Source: CAZRCZ01 sp964598765
GTDB lineage: Bacteria; Sumerlaeota; Sumerlaeia; MVZB01; JAJFLK01
NCBI GenBank assembly: GCA_964598765.1
Contig: CAZRCZ010000001.1
Location: 372,001 to 436,000, forward strand
DNA length: 64,000 bases
Direction of reading: 5' to 3'
The position numbers and the translations under genes were made by a program. The notes below the pieces were generated by a model. It was given only the letters and a program-made list of their open reading frames with translations. It searched no databases and was not told the DNA's origin. Of the stretch, positions 18,644 to 27,910 are shown one piece after another (the stretch's first letter is position 1; every line of letters begins with the position of its first letter).

Positions 18644-19468
18644 TCACCTTAACCGCACAATCGCCGAATGTTTGATCGTCTGAATCGCCCGTTCTTCCTC
18701 GCCGAAGATCGCCAAATCGCAAACGACGAATTCATTTCCGCGCTTCTCGAACGCATCCGCAATTTTGCCGCGCAGGGAAAGCGGCTCCCCATCGCGCGGT
18801 TCGGCGAAATGGCGGACTTCGCTTGCCGTGTGAATCCACGGACCGAGATCAACATTGTCGCGAAGAATGAAATTCGCCTGCGCCAGAAGAAAGGCGGGAT
18901 GGCATGCGGCGTCGGGACCGCGATAAATCGGAAGCGGATCGTGCACGTCGCGGACGAAGGTTCGTTCGACTTCCGATGAATCCCATCTGAAATGGAATGA
19001 ACCGAGAATGCTTCCCGGGCGCAATACTGAGATCGAAGGGTGCAGACGCTGATCCAACGGCGGAGCGGGACGGTCCGGATAATCATCCGGTTTCGGAGGA
19101 TCGGTGGATCGCAGGAACGCGGCTTCTCCGACCGCGCGAAGAATTTCCATTGAATCCAAAACTTGAATCTCGATTCTCATTGGATCAATTTCGGCGACTC
19201 TCGCGCGAACCGTCACCGCCTCGCCTTCGTAAACCGGTTTCAGAGATTTCGCCTTCATCGTCCCCCGCGCGAGCCAATCGTGCCCCAGCGCCTCGACGAC
19301 CGGTTTGGTCATATACGCATAGACCGCAATCCCCGGAACCAACCCGCCGGAAAAACCATGCAGGCGCGCGACCTCGTCGCCGTGGATTTTATTTTCCGAA
19401 TCGGGCGCGTAGTTCCGCGAAATCAATCGATACGGGGAAAGTTCCTCTCCAAGCGCGAGGGAATTCAT
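18644..19468 (-). CDS. MaoC-like double-hotdog protein
   Basis: 274 residues made of two hotdog-like halves. The N-terminal half has HGFSGGLVPGIAVYAYMTKP, resembling the MaoC substrate-channel motif, then AKSLKPVYEGEAVTVRARVA. The second half ends with the strand region VVCDLAIFGEEERAIQTIKH. The canonical Asp-x4-His hydratase dyad of MaoC enoyl-CoA hydratases is not clearly present, so hydratase or thioesterase activity cannot be assigned. It is a soluble cytosolic protein. It lies 13 bases downstream of the giant dehydrogenase gene on the same strand, which may be accidental. Confidence 0.7.
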   Translation of the reverse strand: MNSLALGEELSPYRLISRNYAPDSENKIHGDEVARLHGFSGGLVPGIAVYAYMTKPVVEALGHDWLARGTMKAKSLKPVYEGEAVTVRARVAEIDPMRIEIQVLDSMEILRAVGEAAFLRSTDPPKPDDYPDRPAPPLDQRLHPSISVLRPGSILGSFHFRWDSSEVERTFVRDVHDPLPIYRGPDAACHPAFLLAQANFILRDNVDLGPWIHTASEVRHFAEPRDGEPLSLRGKIADAFEKRGNEFVVCDLAIFGEEERAIQTIKHSAIVRLR

Positions 19469-19481
19469 AAAAAATCCGCGT

Positions 19482-22400
19482 TCACTTCAGCGTCGAGATG
19501 AACTCCACCAAATCGCGCAATTCGGATTTGGCGAGATTTTCAGAAATGTCTTCGGGCATCGAGGAGAGATTGTGCTGGCGGGAGACGATTTGATCCTTGG
19601 GGAGCGTCATCTTCGTCACTCGCGGGCCTTTAGTGGCTTCCGACTCCCACTTTTCGTTCTTATCCTTCTCCTTCTCATCCTCCTTTTCGTCCTTTTTTGC
19701 TTCCGTCCCCTTCGGCGCATCCTCCTCCTCGACAAATTCCTCCCCTTCTTCTTGGACTGGAATCTCCAGTAGAATCTGGTTTCCTTCTTCTTCCAGAACC
19801 CGTCCGGCGTATTCCTTGCCGTCTTTCATCGTCAGCGTGACGTTCTCAAATCCCTCGGCGATTTGCGCGTTGGGATGAAGAATGGATTCGAGGATGTATT
19901 CGCGCCCCTTGCGTGTGCCGACGCTCGGTAGCTCCGGCCCGACTTCGCCTCCCACTTTGCTTTTAACCGTATGGCATTTCTGGCAGGTGACTTCAGTTTT
20001 CTCGAAGAAAATTTTCTCTCCCCGCTCGGCGTTGCCGCCGAAGAGCGACTCGCGGAATCCGCCGAGCGGATCATCCGTGGAAATCGCGGATTGATACCGC
20101 GCCAACTTCATTTTGATCTCATCGTTCGGATGCTTCTGGGCCGCTTCGAGCAGATCGAGTTGAATTTCGGCGGGGACTTTTTTCGCCGCCAGCGAATCGA
20201 GCCACGTCGAGAGCAGTTGATCGAATTGCGCTCCCTCCAAATCGGCGAGCGTCGCCAGCGCCCCTTGCTTTTCGAGGATGCTTCCCCCGTTGAGCGCCGT
20301 CGCCAAGACGCTCGCCGCTCCGGCGGGATCGAGTTTGGCGAGTTGAGCGTTCCCCTCGTTGCGTAGCGCGTCGGCGGCGTCGGCGCGGGCGAGGTTCACC
20401 GCCTTGGCGAGGTTGGGGTCCTCGAATTCGCCGAGCGCCCTCAGCGCCTCAACTCGCGCCTCGGTTGGCTTTTTCGCGTCGGAGAGCAACGCAAAGAGGG
20501 GCGCGCCCGCCTCAGCGACTTGATACTGTCCGGCGAGTTGCGCGCAGGCCTGCAAAATTTTGTTCGGCGCGGAGCGGAGAAGTTCGGGCAGGATCGGCCT
20601 CAAGGCGCGAGCCGCGGTTTCGGGATCGCGCTTGGGCAGAGGACGCCAGACGCCGATCACGCGGTCGCGCCCCGACGGAGACGCCCAATCTTTTAACTCG
20701 CCGAGCGCTTCGAGCCTCACGACCTCGGGCGGCTCCGAGCGCGACGCGAATTCGGCGATGGCTTTGGCGTTCTCCGCGCCGCCCAATCGGAAATTCGCGT
20801 TGAGAATCCTCAACATCACCGGCTTGCCGACCACGTCGGCGTCGGCCATTTTCAGAATGTTTTCGCTCTGGCCGATCATCCCCGCCAGTTCGGGTAGGGC
20901 GTCGGCAATCGGAACGTCGTTGATCGCATGAGCCGCCTCGCTGACGAGCGCCGGATCGCGGTCCTTGAGGAATCGCGCAATTTCCGGTTTTTGCATTCGA
21001 CGCAAGGCGAGCAAAATTCCCATCCGCACCGCCGACGATTCGTCATCGGCGTGTTTCAGCAACGCCTCCGCGTCGCCAATCCCGACCAATCCCATCACTC
21101 CGGCATGGCGCAGATACGGATCGGCGTCGTTATTTTCGCGAAGCATTTCCGCCAGCGCGGAGATGTATCTGGTTTTAATTTCTTCCGATGGAGGCATCGC
21201 CGGAACGCCGGGATTGACGATCTTGCCAAGACTCATCGCCGTAAAAAAACGGACGCGAAGACTTGCATCTTTGAGTAGATCCAATAATTCCGTCAAATGT
21301 GACTCATTTGAATTTAATATTACCGAATGTATGTCGCTCAAGACCTTGATTGCTTGGGCACGAATTTCGGCGTTTTCGTCTTTCAAGCACTCAACCAAGA
21401 CGGCCTCTCCGCGATTGCGCGGATCAGACAAAAATTCTCCAAGTCCTTTGCCCAACAGTTCGCCTGCCGCTTTTTCCCCTTCTGGTCCTAACTTAAGATC
21501 GTTTCCGGAAATTAAAGTAGAGACGACAAGAGAAAAAATGAATTGGAACTCTTTCTCTTTATCTTGGGGAGATTGGGCTACGGCTTCGGATTTCGGCTCG
21601 ACCTTAGGTCCGAGTTTGCTCAGAACTTCTCCGATTCCCCAAATTGCGTGGAGCCGTGCCCATGGGCTTCGAGAGCATTTCTCAGCCAATTGTAAAAGCG
21701 CCCGTGCTTGAGCATCCGGGTATTCTCCCGATGTCCAAGAATTTTTGAACTCCTCGGAGTAGGTTTGCGGACTTATGAATGCAATCGTGCCCAGCGTTCC
21801 AAATAGCATAAAATCCGAATCACGCCCAGTCTGGAGCCTTCTCAAATCCCTCCGTGCCAACTCATACTGCGCCTCGAACCGCACTCTTTGATCCTGGTGC
21901 GCGAGCAGTTCCCCCAACTCATAATCGCTGTAGCGATCCAGATTCCCCGCGAGGATTTCCTTTGCCTCCTTGACGAGCGGATCGTTTTTCACCGCGGGAT
22001 CGAAGGCGTGATAGAGGCGTCCCTTGTGCGGCTGATCCCAACCTTCGGTCCAATCGGTCCAATAAATGCCCCCCTCAGCGCCGAAATCCACGTCGGTCAC
22101 GAGGGACCCCTTGAGGAAATCCTCGCGGTCGGTCATCTCGAACGAGGCCCCCTTGGGTTGGACCTTGAAGGTGTGAATCAGGCTTATCCCCGCTCCGCCG
22201 CGAAAATCGCACAGAAAAAAATGATCCTTGTATCGTTCCGGCATTCCCGTGCCGGGATAAAACGCGAACCCCGCCGGTCCGGCGGCGACGTGCGCGACGG
22301 GAGGCACGATATACGCGGCCTGTCCCTTCCACGGGAGGTGCCAGATTTTTTCGCCGTTCCACGGACCGCGCTGGACCGGCTTTTCGATCCACTGGTAGCC

Positions 22401-23387
22401 GATCCGCCAGCCGCTGTCGCCCCCCTCGACGCAATAGACGAGCCGCGCCTTGTCGCCGGCGTCGGAGTTGTTGTCGCCGGTGAAGAGATTGCCGTAGTCG
22501 TCAAAGACGAGTTCCTGCGGGTTGCGGAGTCCGGTGCAGAACGGCTCCAATTGCGAGCCGTCGGGATTGCAACGGAAGACCGCGCCGGTGTCGGGAAGGT
22601 CAATGACGCGCCCTTCGGTTTCGATATGCGCGCCGCGGTCGCCGATGCTGAAATAAAGTTTGCCGTCGGGGCCTTTGCGCAGACCGTGGAGATCGTGGCC
22701 GAGAAAATTAAAGTGGACGCCGTAGCCCGTGCTGAGCGATTTGCGTTCGTCGGCCTTGCCATCGCCGTCGGTGTCGCGCAGTTTCCAGAGATCCGGGATG
22801 CAGGTGTAGTAAATGTCCCCTTGATCGGCGAGTAATCCCGCGCCGACGCCGTCCTCCGCGTGGTTGAATCCGTCGGCATAAACGACGGCGCGGTCGGCTT
22901 TGCCGTCGCCGTCGGTGTCTTCGAGCAGACGGATGCGCTCGTGCTGTTTGTCGTAGTCCGCGAACGACTCGCCGAGGTTTTTCTTCATCGCGGCGAGCCG
23001 ATCCGCGACGGTCCGGCTCGCCAGATCGTCGTCGAGCCAGAGGCGGTGCGTCCGCATGTCAAGCACGCCGTCATAGAGGCGGAACGTCTCGCCGACGTAA
23101 AACCGCCCCTTGTTGTCCAAGCAGAAACAGACCGGATTGGCGAGCATCGGCTCGGCGGCGAAAAGCTCGATCTTGAATCCGTCGGCGATTTTGAATTTCT
23201 TGATCGCCTTTTCCCCTTCGTCGGAGGCGGGGTTGATTTGGGGATGATAGGCGGGGTCTTCGGCAAAGGCGAAGGTAAAAAGGGAAAATAAAATCACCAC
23301 AGAGGCGCAGAGGCACAGAGTAGGGGCGACCCGTTGAGTCGCCCGCTTTCTTCTCTGTGTCTCTGTGACTCTGTGGTTTTTCTTCAT
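19482..23387 (-). CDS. PVC-type membrane-bound dehydrogenase with HEAT repeats and C-terminal haem-c domain
   Basis: 1301 residues. The N-terminal 40 residues are translated from a family A repeat and end in a hydrophobic stretch (ILFSLFTFAFAED), so the signal peptide is repeat-derived. Residues about 60-480 form a glucose/sorbosone-dehydrogenase-like beta-propeller (IADGFKIELFAAEPMLANPV; FYVGETFRLYDG; FSIGDRGAHIET). HEAT repeats follow to about 1080. The C-terminal haem domain has CQKCHTVKSKVGGEVGPELP and ILESILHPNAQIAEGFENVT, and is interrupted by a very acidic Lys/Glu-rich insert (about residues 1210-1250). This architecture is almost confined to Planctomycetota and Verrucomicrobiota, where it is thought to oxidise sugars in the periplasm; the substrate is unknown. 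Its ATG lies 3 bases past the sugar-binding-protein stop. Confidence 0.88.
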   Translation of the reverse strand: MKKNHRVTETQRRKRATQRVAPTLCLCASVVILFSLFTFAFAEDPAYHPQINPASDEGEKAIKKFKIADGFKIELFAAEPMLANPVCFCLDNKGRFYVGETFRLYDGVLDMRTHRLWLDDDLASRTVADRLAAMKKNLGESFADYDKQHERIRLLEDTDGDGKADRAVVYADGFNHAEDGVGAGLLADQGDIYYTCIPDLWKLRDTDGDGKADERKSLSTGYGVHFNFLGHDLHGLRKGPDGKLYFSIGDRGAHIETEGRVIDLPDTGAVFRCNPDGSQLEPFCTGLRNPQELVFDDYGNLFTGDNNSDAGDKARLVYCVEGGDSGWRIGYQWIEKPVQRGPWNGEKIWHLPWKGQAAYIVPPVAHVAAGPAGFAFYPGTGMPERYKDHFFLCDFRGGAGISLIHTFKVQPKGASFEMTDREDFLKGSLVTDVDFGAEGGIYWTDWTEGWDQPHKGRLYHAFDPAVKNDPLVKEAKEILAGNLDRYSDYELGELLAHQDQRVRFEAQYELARRDLRRLQTGRDSDFMLFGTLGTIAFISPQTYSEEFKNSWTSGEYPDAQARALLQLAEKCSRSPWARLHAIWGIGEVLSKLGPKVEPKSEAVAQSPQDKEKEFQFIFSLVVSTLISGNDLKLGPEGEKAAGELLGKGLGEFLSDPRNRGEAVLVECLKDENAEIRAQAIKVLSDIHSVILNSNESHLTELLDLLKDASLRVRFFTAMSLGKIVNPGVPAMPPSEEIKTRYISALAEMLRENNDADPYLRHAGVMGLVGIGDAEALLKHADDESSAVRMGILLALRRMQKPEIARFLKDRDPALVSEAAHAINDVPIADALPELAGMIGQSENILKMADADVVGKPVMLRILNANFRLGGAENAKAIAEFASRSEPPEVVRLEALGELKDWASPSGRDRVIGVWRPLPKRDPETAARALRPILPELLRSAPNKILQACAQLAGQYQVAEAGAPLFALLSDAKKPTEARVEALRALGEFEDPNLAKAVNLARADAADALRNEGNAQLAKLDPAGAASVLATALNGGSILEKQGALATLADLEGAQFDQLLSTWLDSLAAKKVPAEIQLDLLEAAQKHPNDEIKMKLARYQSAISTDDPLGGFRESLFGGNAERGEKIFFEKTEVTCQKCHTVKSKVGGEVGPELPSVGTRKGREYILESILHPNAQIAEGFENVTLTMKDGKEYAGRVLEEEGNQILLEIPVQEEGEEFVEEEDAPKGTEAKKDEKEDEKEKDKNEKWESEATKGPRVTKMTLPKDQIVSRQHNLSSMPEDISENLAKSELRDLVEFISTLK
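23295..23377. repeat. Family A palindromic repeat, copy 3 (encodes a signal peptide)
   Basis: Left arm CACCACAGAGGCGCAGAGGC (from 23295) and right arm TGTGTCTCTGTGACTCTGTG within 23351-23377. The middle holds a second palindrome, GGGCGAC-(7)-GTCGCCC, at about 23323-23343. The whole element is translated on the minus strand as the N-terminus of the 1301-residue dehydrogenase. Confidence 0.88.
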
Positions 23388-23390
23388 TGT

Positions 23391-24341
23391 TCAATCCTTC
23401 AAATACTTCGACAAATCGGGCGAGATCAATTCCTTGATCTCCGGCGTCTCCAGATTTTCCTTCGTCACCAATTCCAATCGCGTGCGGATCGTCTTCTCGA
23501 CTTTTTGTCCGCGCAACTGCGCGACCATCGCCCGGACCCCTTGCTCGCCGATGTTGACGGGGTCCTGAACGACCAGACCCTGAATCTCATCCTTGCGCAG
23601 GGCTTCGATCAGGCGGTCGGTTGCGTCGAAGCCGACGAACCTGATTTTGCCCGCGCGACCGGCTCCGCGCAAAGCCAAAAGCATTCCATAGGTCACCGGC
23701 GCGTTGGGGCAAAAGACGCCGTCAATTTGCGGAAAGCGATTGAGCAAATCCTCTCCCTTCTGTTGCGCCCCTTCGACCGTCGCTCCGGCAAATTGATTGG
23801 AGGAGATGATTTCGATTTTCGGGAATTGTTTTTTGATCCCCGCGAGAAATCCTTCCTCCCGATTCGTGTTGCTCGCCGAGCCTTCGACGTAACGGAGAAG
23901 GACGACCTTCCCCTGACCGTTCAACAATTTGCCGAGCCGCTCGGCCGCCAATTCGCCGCCGCGAGAATTGTCGGTCGCGACAAAACTGACATGCTCGTCC
24001 CCCTGCAAATCGGAATCAATCACGACGGTCGGGATTCCGGCCTTTTTCGCGTCGCGCACGGGATGGACCAGCGCCTTATCGTCGAGCGGAGCCAAGACAA
24101 TGCCGTTCACTTTTCGGCTGATAAAATCCTCGACGACCTGAATCTGTTGCTCGCGGTCGTCTTCGCGCTGGGGTCCCTTCCAAATGATCTTCACGTTCAG
24201 ATCGCGCGCGGCCTTTTCCGCTCCGGCATGGACTGATTTCCAAAATTCGTGCGTCGTGCCTTTGGGAATGACGGCGATGGTTTGAGCGAGCGCGAAGCGG
24301 CCCATGAGCGACAGGCTTAACAGGCATATGTTGATCTTCAT
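23391..24341 (-). CDS. Periplasmic sugar-binding protein (RbsB/LacI-like)
   Basis: 316 residues. The signal peptide MKINICLLSLSLMGRFALAQ precedes a type I periplasmic-binding fold: TIAVIPKGTTHEFWKSVHAG, VNGIVLAPLDDKALVHPV, GIPTVVIDSDL, FVATDNSRGGELAAERLG and IRFVGFDATDRLIEALRKDE. All are characteristic of ribose/galactose-type solute receptors of ABC transporters. AGAAGGGAA upstream is a good Shine-Dalgarno for the ATG at 24341; the frame is open further upstream through a family A repeat, but that start is less likely. No permease or ATPase gene accompanies it. The dehydrogenase gene begins 3 bases after its stop, which suggests a functional link. Confidence 0.88.
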   Translation of the reverse strand: MKINICLLSLSLMGRFALAQTIAVIPKGTTHEFWKSVHAGAEKAARDLNVKIIWKGPQREDDREQQIQVVEDFISRKVNGIVLAPLDDKALVHPVRDAKKAGIPTVVIDSDLQGDEHVSFVATDNSRGGELAAERLGKLLNGQGKVVLLRYVEGSASNTNREEGFLAGIKKQFPKIEIISSNQFAGATVEGAQQKGEDLLNRFPQIDGVFCPNAPVTYGMLLALRGAGRAGKIRFVGFDATDRLIEALRKDEIQGLVVQDPVNIGEQGVRAMVAQLRGQKVEKTIRTRLELVTKENLETPEIKELISPDLSKYLKD

Positions 24342-24357
24342 GTTTATTCCCTTCTTA

Positions 24358-24439
24358 TTCACCACAGAGACGCAGAGGTACAGAGAAATACTTGGACGCT
24401 TTTCACTTCTTCTCTGTGTCTCCTTGCCTCTGTGGTGAA
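24358..24439. repeat. Family A palindromic repeat, copy 4 (encodes a C-terminus)
   Basis: Left arm TTCACCACAGAGACGCAGAG (from 24358) and right arm ending CTTGCCTCTGTGGTGAA (to 24439). Its right arm is translated as the last residues and stop of the protein at 24403-25092; the element lies just upstream of the sugar-binding-protein ATG. Confidence 0.88.
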
Positions 24440-25092
24440 TCATCTTTTACTTTTCGATACCTCCCCACAAACACCACCGGTTCCGCGGTCGCCTTATCAC
24501 CGTAAATACCGCTCCCCTCAACGCAATGCGCATCCCCCTCCACCCACTCGCGGAACGACTCAAGAACGCTCGGCGCGGAGCGGGACCAGAACAAATAATT
24601 CCCTTCGATCTTCCCAGTGCGAAAAATCACCTCGCCGCCGTTTTTGCGGATGATCTTGCACCGGATCGTTTTCAGTTCGAAGTCCGCGCTGTAGAGCGCG
24701 CTCTCGCGTACCGTCTTGCCGGTCTTGGGATCGGTGATCTCGAAATGCCCCTCCTGCTGAAATTCCTTGTCGGCGAGGACGTGGCGATAATCCTGTCGGA
24801 CTTTGACCTTGGAGACCGGCTCGCCGGTGAATTTGTAGGTGGCGAGCTCTCCCTCCCAAACTCCATCCCATGCCTTGAAGGGAGAAGCGACCGATTGCGC
24901 CGTCGCGGGAACCGAGAGGGCTTTGATGAGCGCCAAGACGCCAAACCCCGAGATCCACAGAAGGAGAACTATGACCAACAGACGCGAAACCCAGAGGGGA
25001 TAAGCGCGTTCCGATTTGTCTTCAGAAGATTCCAAGGATTTTTTTCCGTTTCTTGTCAGAGGCGGGCTTCTTTGCGTTGCCGTTTTCCGCAT
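24403..25092 (-). CDS. Membrane-anchored protein of unknown function
   Basis: 229 residues in the longest frame. One hydrophobic anchor (LLVIVLLLWISGFGVLALIK, about residues 38-57) is followed by an extracytoplasmic beta-rich domain containing WDGVWEGELATYKFTGEPVS, VRQDYRHVLADKEFQQEGHF and KIEGNYLFWSR. This looks like a lipocalin-like fold measuring or binding a small ligand, but no family is assigned. The last residues (DDSPQRQGDTEKK) are encoded by a family A repeat. The longest start overlaps the aminopeptidase gene by 71 bases; a TTG at about 25035 would reduce this. Start uncertain. Confidence 0.62.
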   Translation of the reverse strand: MRKTATQRSPPLTRNGKKSLESSEDKSERAYPLWVSRLLVIVLLLWISGFGVLALIKALSVPATAQSVASPFKAWDGVWEGELATYKFTGEPVSKVKVRQDYRHVLADKEFQQEGHFEITDPKTGKTVRESALYSADFELKTIRCKIIRKNGGEVIFRTGKIEGNYLFWSRSAPSVLESFREWVEGDAHCVEGSGIYGDKATAEPVVFVGRYRKVKDDSPQRQGDTEKK

Positions 25093-27688
25093 CGAGTTTC
25101 TTCTTCACATCCTCCAAATCCTTCTTCATCTTTTCATTCTCTTTTTTGAGGTCCATCACTTCGGATCGGAGGTCGCCCAATTCGACGGGAACCTTCTTTA
25201 CATCGCGCAGGGACTTCATCGCTTCAATCGCCGCGCGCCCGGCCGGGTCTTTCTCTCCCGCCGAAGCGAAGGTCTCCACGACGGAAATTGCTTTTGGGTC
25301 CTTCAGGGTTCCCAGCGCGGAAATCGCCGCGATTTGCACGGCGCGCTTTTTGTGGTCCACCCGCGCTGATAAAAATTCGCGCACCGCGTCCTTTTTTTCC
25401 TCGTTACGCGCGATGTAGGCGAGAGTGTCCAGCCCGCGTCCGAATCCCCAAGAGGTGAATTCTTTTTCGCGCTCGGCGAGAACTGTCCTCAGCGGATCAA
25501 TAAGCGATGGATCATCGAGTGTACGAATCGCTCGGATCGAAGCGTCGGCGAGCGCGTTTTTATAGGAACTTGATTTGAGGAATTGAAGAATCAATTGTCG
25601 CGCGCCTTCATCCTGATACCGCCCCAAATTTTCAATCGCCGCCGCAAGAATGTCGGGATTCTTTTCCGAATCAAGCGTCTTTTTCGCCGCCGCAAGGCTT
25701 GCGTCCGAATAAAACTGCCCCAAATCCAAAGCCACTTGTCGTCGAACCCTCGCGTCGGATTGAGCCGTCGAAGTTGCCAGCGCCTCGAATGCCTCCTGCG
25801 TGTGGATTTCCCGCAGGGCTTTCGACGCCTCAACTCGAACACCGTAAAACGGATCGTTATTCAAAACGGCTTTCAATCGCCCGACGGTCTCCTGATCCTT
25901 CTTGGCCTTGAGCAATTCAATTGCCACAATCCGTCCCATCACATCGGATTTATCCTCCAGCTGGGCGTTCAACATCTGCGCCGGAGGATTAAACGCAATT
26001 TTGCCGAGGATGCCGTATTCGGGATCAAACCGAACCGTCGCCGGCGCTTCGCTCATCGGAAAATAAAAATCCTGCTCTTTCTCCTTGATCTCGATTTCCC
26101 GATCCACCGCGCCCGATTTGGTTTTGAACCGCACCTTGGTCGGGAGATCAAATAGAAAAACCTTGTCGGAGACCGACTGCGTTTGCTTGACGCTAACTTT
26201 CGCCAATTTCTCCGTTTCGCTCCAACTGTAACTCACTTCCAATTCCGGGTATCGCGCATGATATACCCACTGATCGAAGAACGAATCGTACGAACGTCCC
26301 GACAATTCCTCGACGACGGCGCGAAGGTCTTCGGTCACGACGTTCCCCAAGGCGTGGCGTTCGAGATACGTCTTGATGCACCGGCGATATAACTGTTCGC
26401 CCAACTGAACCCGAAGCATTCTCAAAATCCATCCCCCCTTGGGATAGGCGCGAAAGTCGAACTGCTCCATCGAATCCTTGTATTCCCGATAGACAATCGG
26501 CTTCGGCGAGTCTTCCCCTGCTCCCAACACCTGCTTCGCGTCGTTCCAAAATCCATAGAGCATCGCGTCGTTTCCGTCCTGATGCCCTTCGTAAAGATGC
26601 GCGTAAAACGTGGCGAAACCCTCGTTGAGCCAGATGTGGCTCCAGTCCTTGCAAGTGACGTAATCGCCGAACCACTGATGGGCGAGTTCGTGTGCGACGA
26701 GGTTCGTGCTGGAACGGATGTTCTCGGTCGCGTCGGTGAAAAGGGTCCGGTCGGTCAGGACCGTCAGCGTTGTGTTTTCCATCCCGCCGTGATTGAAGTC
26801 GTCCACGACAACCTGATAATACTTCGTCCAAGGATACGAAACGCCGATTTCGCTCTCATAAAACGCGAGCATGTCGGCGGTGTCGCGGAAAGAATTTTGG
26901 GCTTGCGCGATTTGCGACCTCGGCGTGTAGAACGCAATCGGAACATCTTTGTATTTTCCCTCAACCTTCTCAAAATTACCTGCCGCGAGCGCGATCAGAT
27001 AATTGGCGTGGGGCTTGTCCTGTGACCATCGGACAACCTTGAGTCCCGTCTCGGGCTCGGAAGTTTCGGAAATCATTTTTCCATTGGAGAGGACCGTCAT
27101 CGTCGGCGGGACGTGGCCGATCACCTCGGAGGTGAATTTTTGGTTCGGATAATCCGGACAAGGAAACCAATGCCGCGCCTCCTGTGTTTCTCCTTGCGTC
27201 CAGCAGTGAACGTCCTCTTCCTTGTAGCCCATCTCGGGCGTGCGGAAATAAAGACCCTCCTTCGGCTCGGCGCGATGGGCGAACGTGACCGTCGTCTCCG
27301 CGCCCGGCGTGATCGGCTCGGCGAACGTCACGATCACTTCCTCGTTCGTCACCTGCCAGCCGCCGATTTTTGCGGTGGATTCAACCGAAGAAATCGTCAG
27401 ATCAACGGCGTTCAACCGCAACTCGCGCAACGATTTGGCGATCGGCGCGAAGCGGATCGTCGTTTTGCCAGAGACGCTCCGCGTCTTGAAATCCGGCGTC
27501 ACATCGAGAATGAAATGACGAATTTCAATCTGGCGATCCGGCGCGTATTGGCGCGATCCCACCGAAGTCGTCGCAAAACCGGATTTATCGCATCGGATTT
27601 CCGTTTCAGTTCCCTCCGAGACTGCAACGGATAAAATTCCCGAAGTGAATATCCCCATGGCAATTTGCAGAATTTTCCAACGATTCAT
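25022..27688 (-). CDS. M1-family zinc aminopeptidase with HEAT repeats and coiled-coil tail
   Basis: 888 residues. A signal peptide (ILQIAMGIFTSGILSVAVSE) precedes an M1 N-terminal beta domain and the catalytic domain with GGMENTTL and HELAHQWFGDYV followed by WLNEGFATF: the two His and the downstream Glu bind zinc, and the Glu of HEL is catalytic. C-terminal to the usual M1 fold are several HEAT-like repeats (IVAIELLKAKKDQETVGRLK; ALADASIRAIRTLDDPSLID), then a charged coiled coil ending in KKRKK. It should trim amino acids from peptides outside the cytoplasm. The ATG at 27688 has GAGAGG ten bases upstream; other ATGs lie further upstream. Full length. Confidence 0.9.
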   Translation of the reverse strand: MNRWKILQIAMGIFTSGILSVAVSEGTETEIRCDKSGFATTSVGSRQYAPDRQIEIRHFILDVTPDFKTRSVSGKTTIRFAPIAKSLRELRLNAVDLTISSVESTAKIGGWQVTNEEVIVTFAEPITPGAETTVTFAHRAEPKEGLYFRTPEMGYKEEDVHCWTQGETQEARHWFPCPDYPNQKFTSEVIGHVPPTMTVLSNGKMISETSEPETGLKVVRWSQDKPHANYLIALAAGNFEKVEGKYKDVPIAFYTPRSQIAQAQNSFRDTADMLAFYESEIGVSYPWTKYYQVVVDDFNHGGMENTTLTVLTDRTLFTDATENIRSSTNLVAHELAHQWFGDYVTCKDWSHIWLNEGFATFYAHLYEGHQDGNDAMLYGFWNDAKQVLGAGEDSPKPIVYREYKDSMEQFDFRAYPKGGWILRMLRVQLGEQLYRRCIKTYLERHALGNVVTEDLRAVVEELSGRSYDSFFDQWVYHARYPELEVSYSWSETEKLAKVSVKQTQSVSDKVFLFDLPTKVRFKTKSGAVDREIEIKEKEQDFYFPMSEAPATVRFDPEYGILGKIAFNPPAQMLNAQLEDKSDVMGRIVAIELLKAKKDQETVGRLKAVLNNDPFYGVRVEASKALREIHTQEAFEALATSTAQSDARVRRQVALDLGQFYSDASLAAAKKTLDSEKNPDILAAAIENLGRYQDEGARQLILQFLKSSSYKNALADASIRAIRTLDDPSLIDPLRTVLAEREKEFTSWGFGRGLDTLAYIARNEEKKDAVREFLSARVDHKKRAVQIAAISALGTLKDPKAISVVETFASAGEKDPAGRAAIEAMKSLRDVKKVPVELGDLRSEVMDLKKENEKMKKDLEDVKKKLDAENGNAKKPASDKKRKKILGIF

Positions 27689-27770
27689 GGACACCATCCC
27701 TCTCTCACGCTTTAATTGCTCTGGAATCGTGCAGAAAATCTCTGAAATCCGCAAGGGAGTTGGCAGAGGG

Positions 27771-27897
27771 ATTAAACACAAAGACACAAAGAAGGCGCAA
27801 AGGTCACAAAGAATGAAGGGATTCCGCGAATGAAAATCAGAGGCGGATGTTATTCCTTCGTGTCCTTCGTGCCTTCTTTGTGTCTTTGTGTTTAATC
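27771..27897. repeat. Family A-like palindromic repeat, copy 5 (AAACACAAAGACAC variant)
   Basis: Left arm ATTAAACACAAAGACACAAA and right arm TTTGTGTCTTTGTGTTTAAT at the two ends of a 127-base element, with further paired tracts inside (AGAAGGC/GCCTTCT). It lies between the nadE stop and the aminopeptidase start and could end nadE transcription. Confidence 0.85.
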
Positions 27898-27910
27898 TTC
27901 TCCCGCCGAA

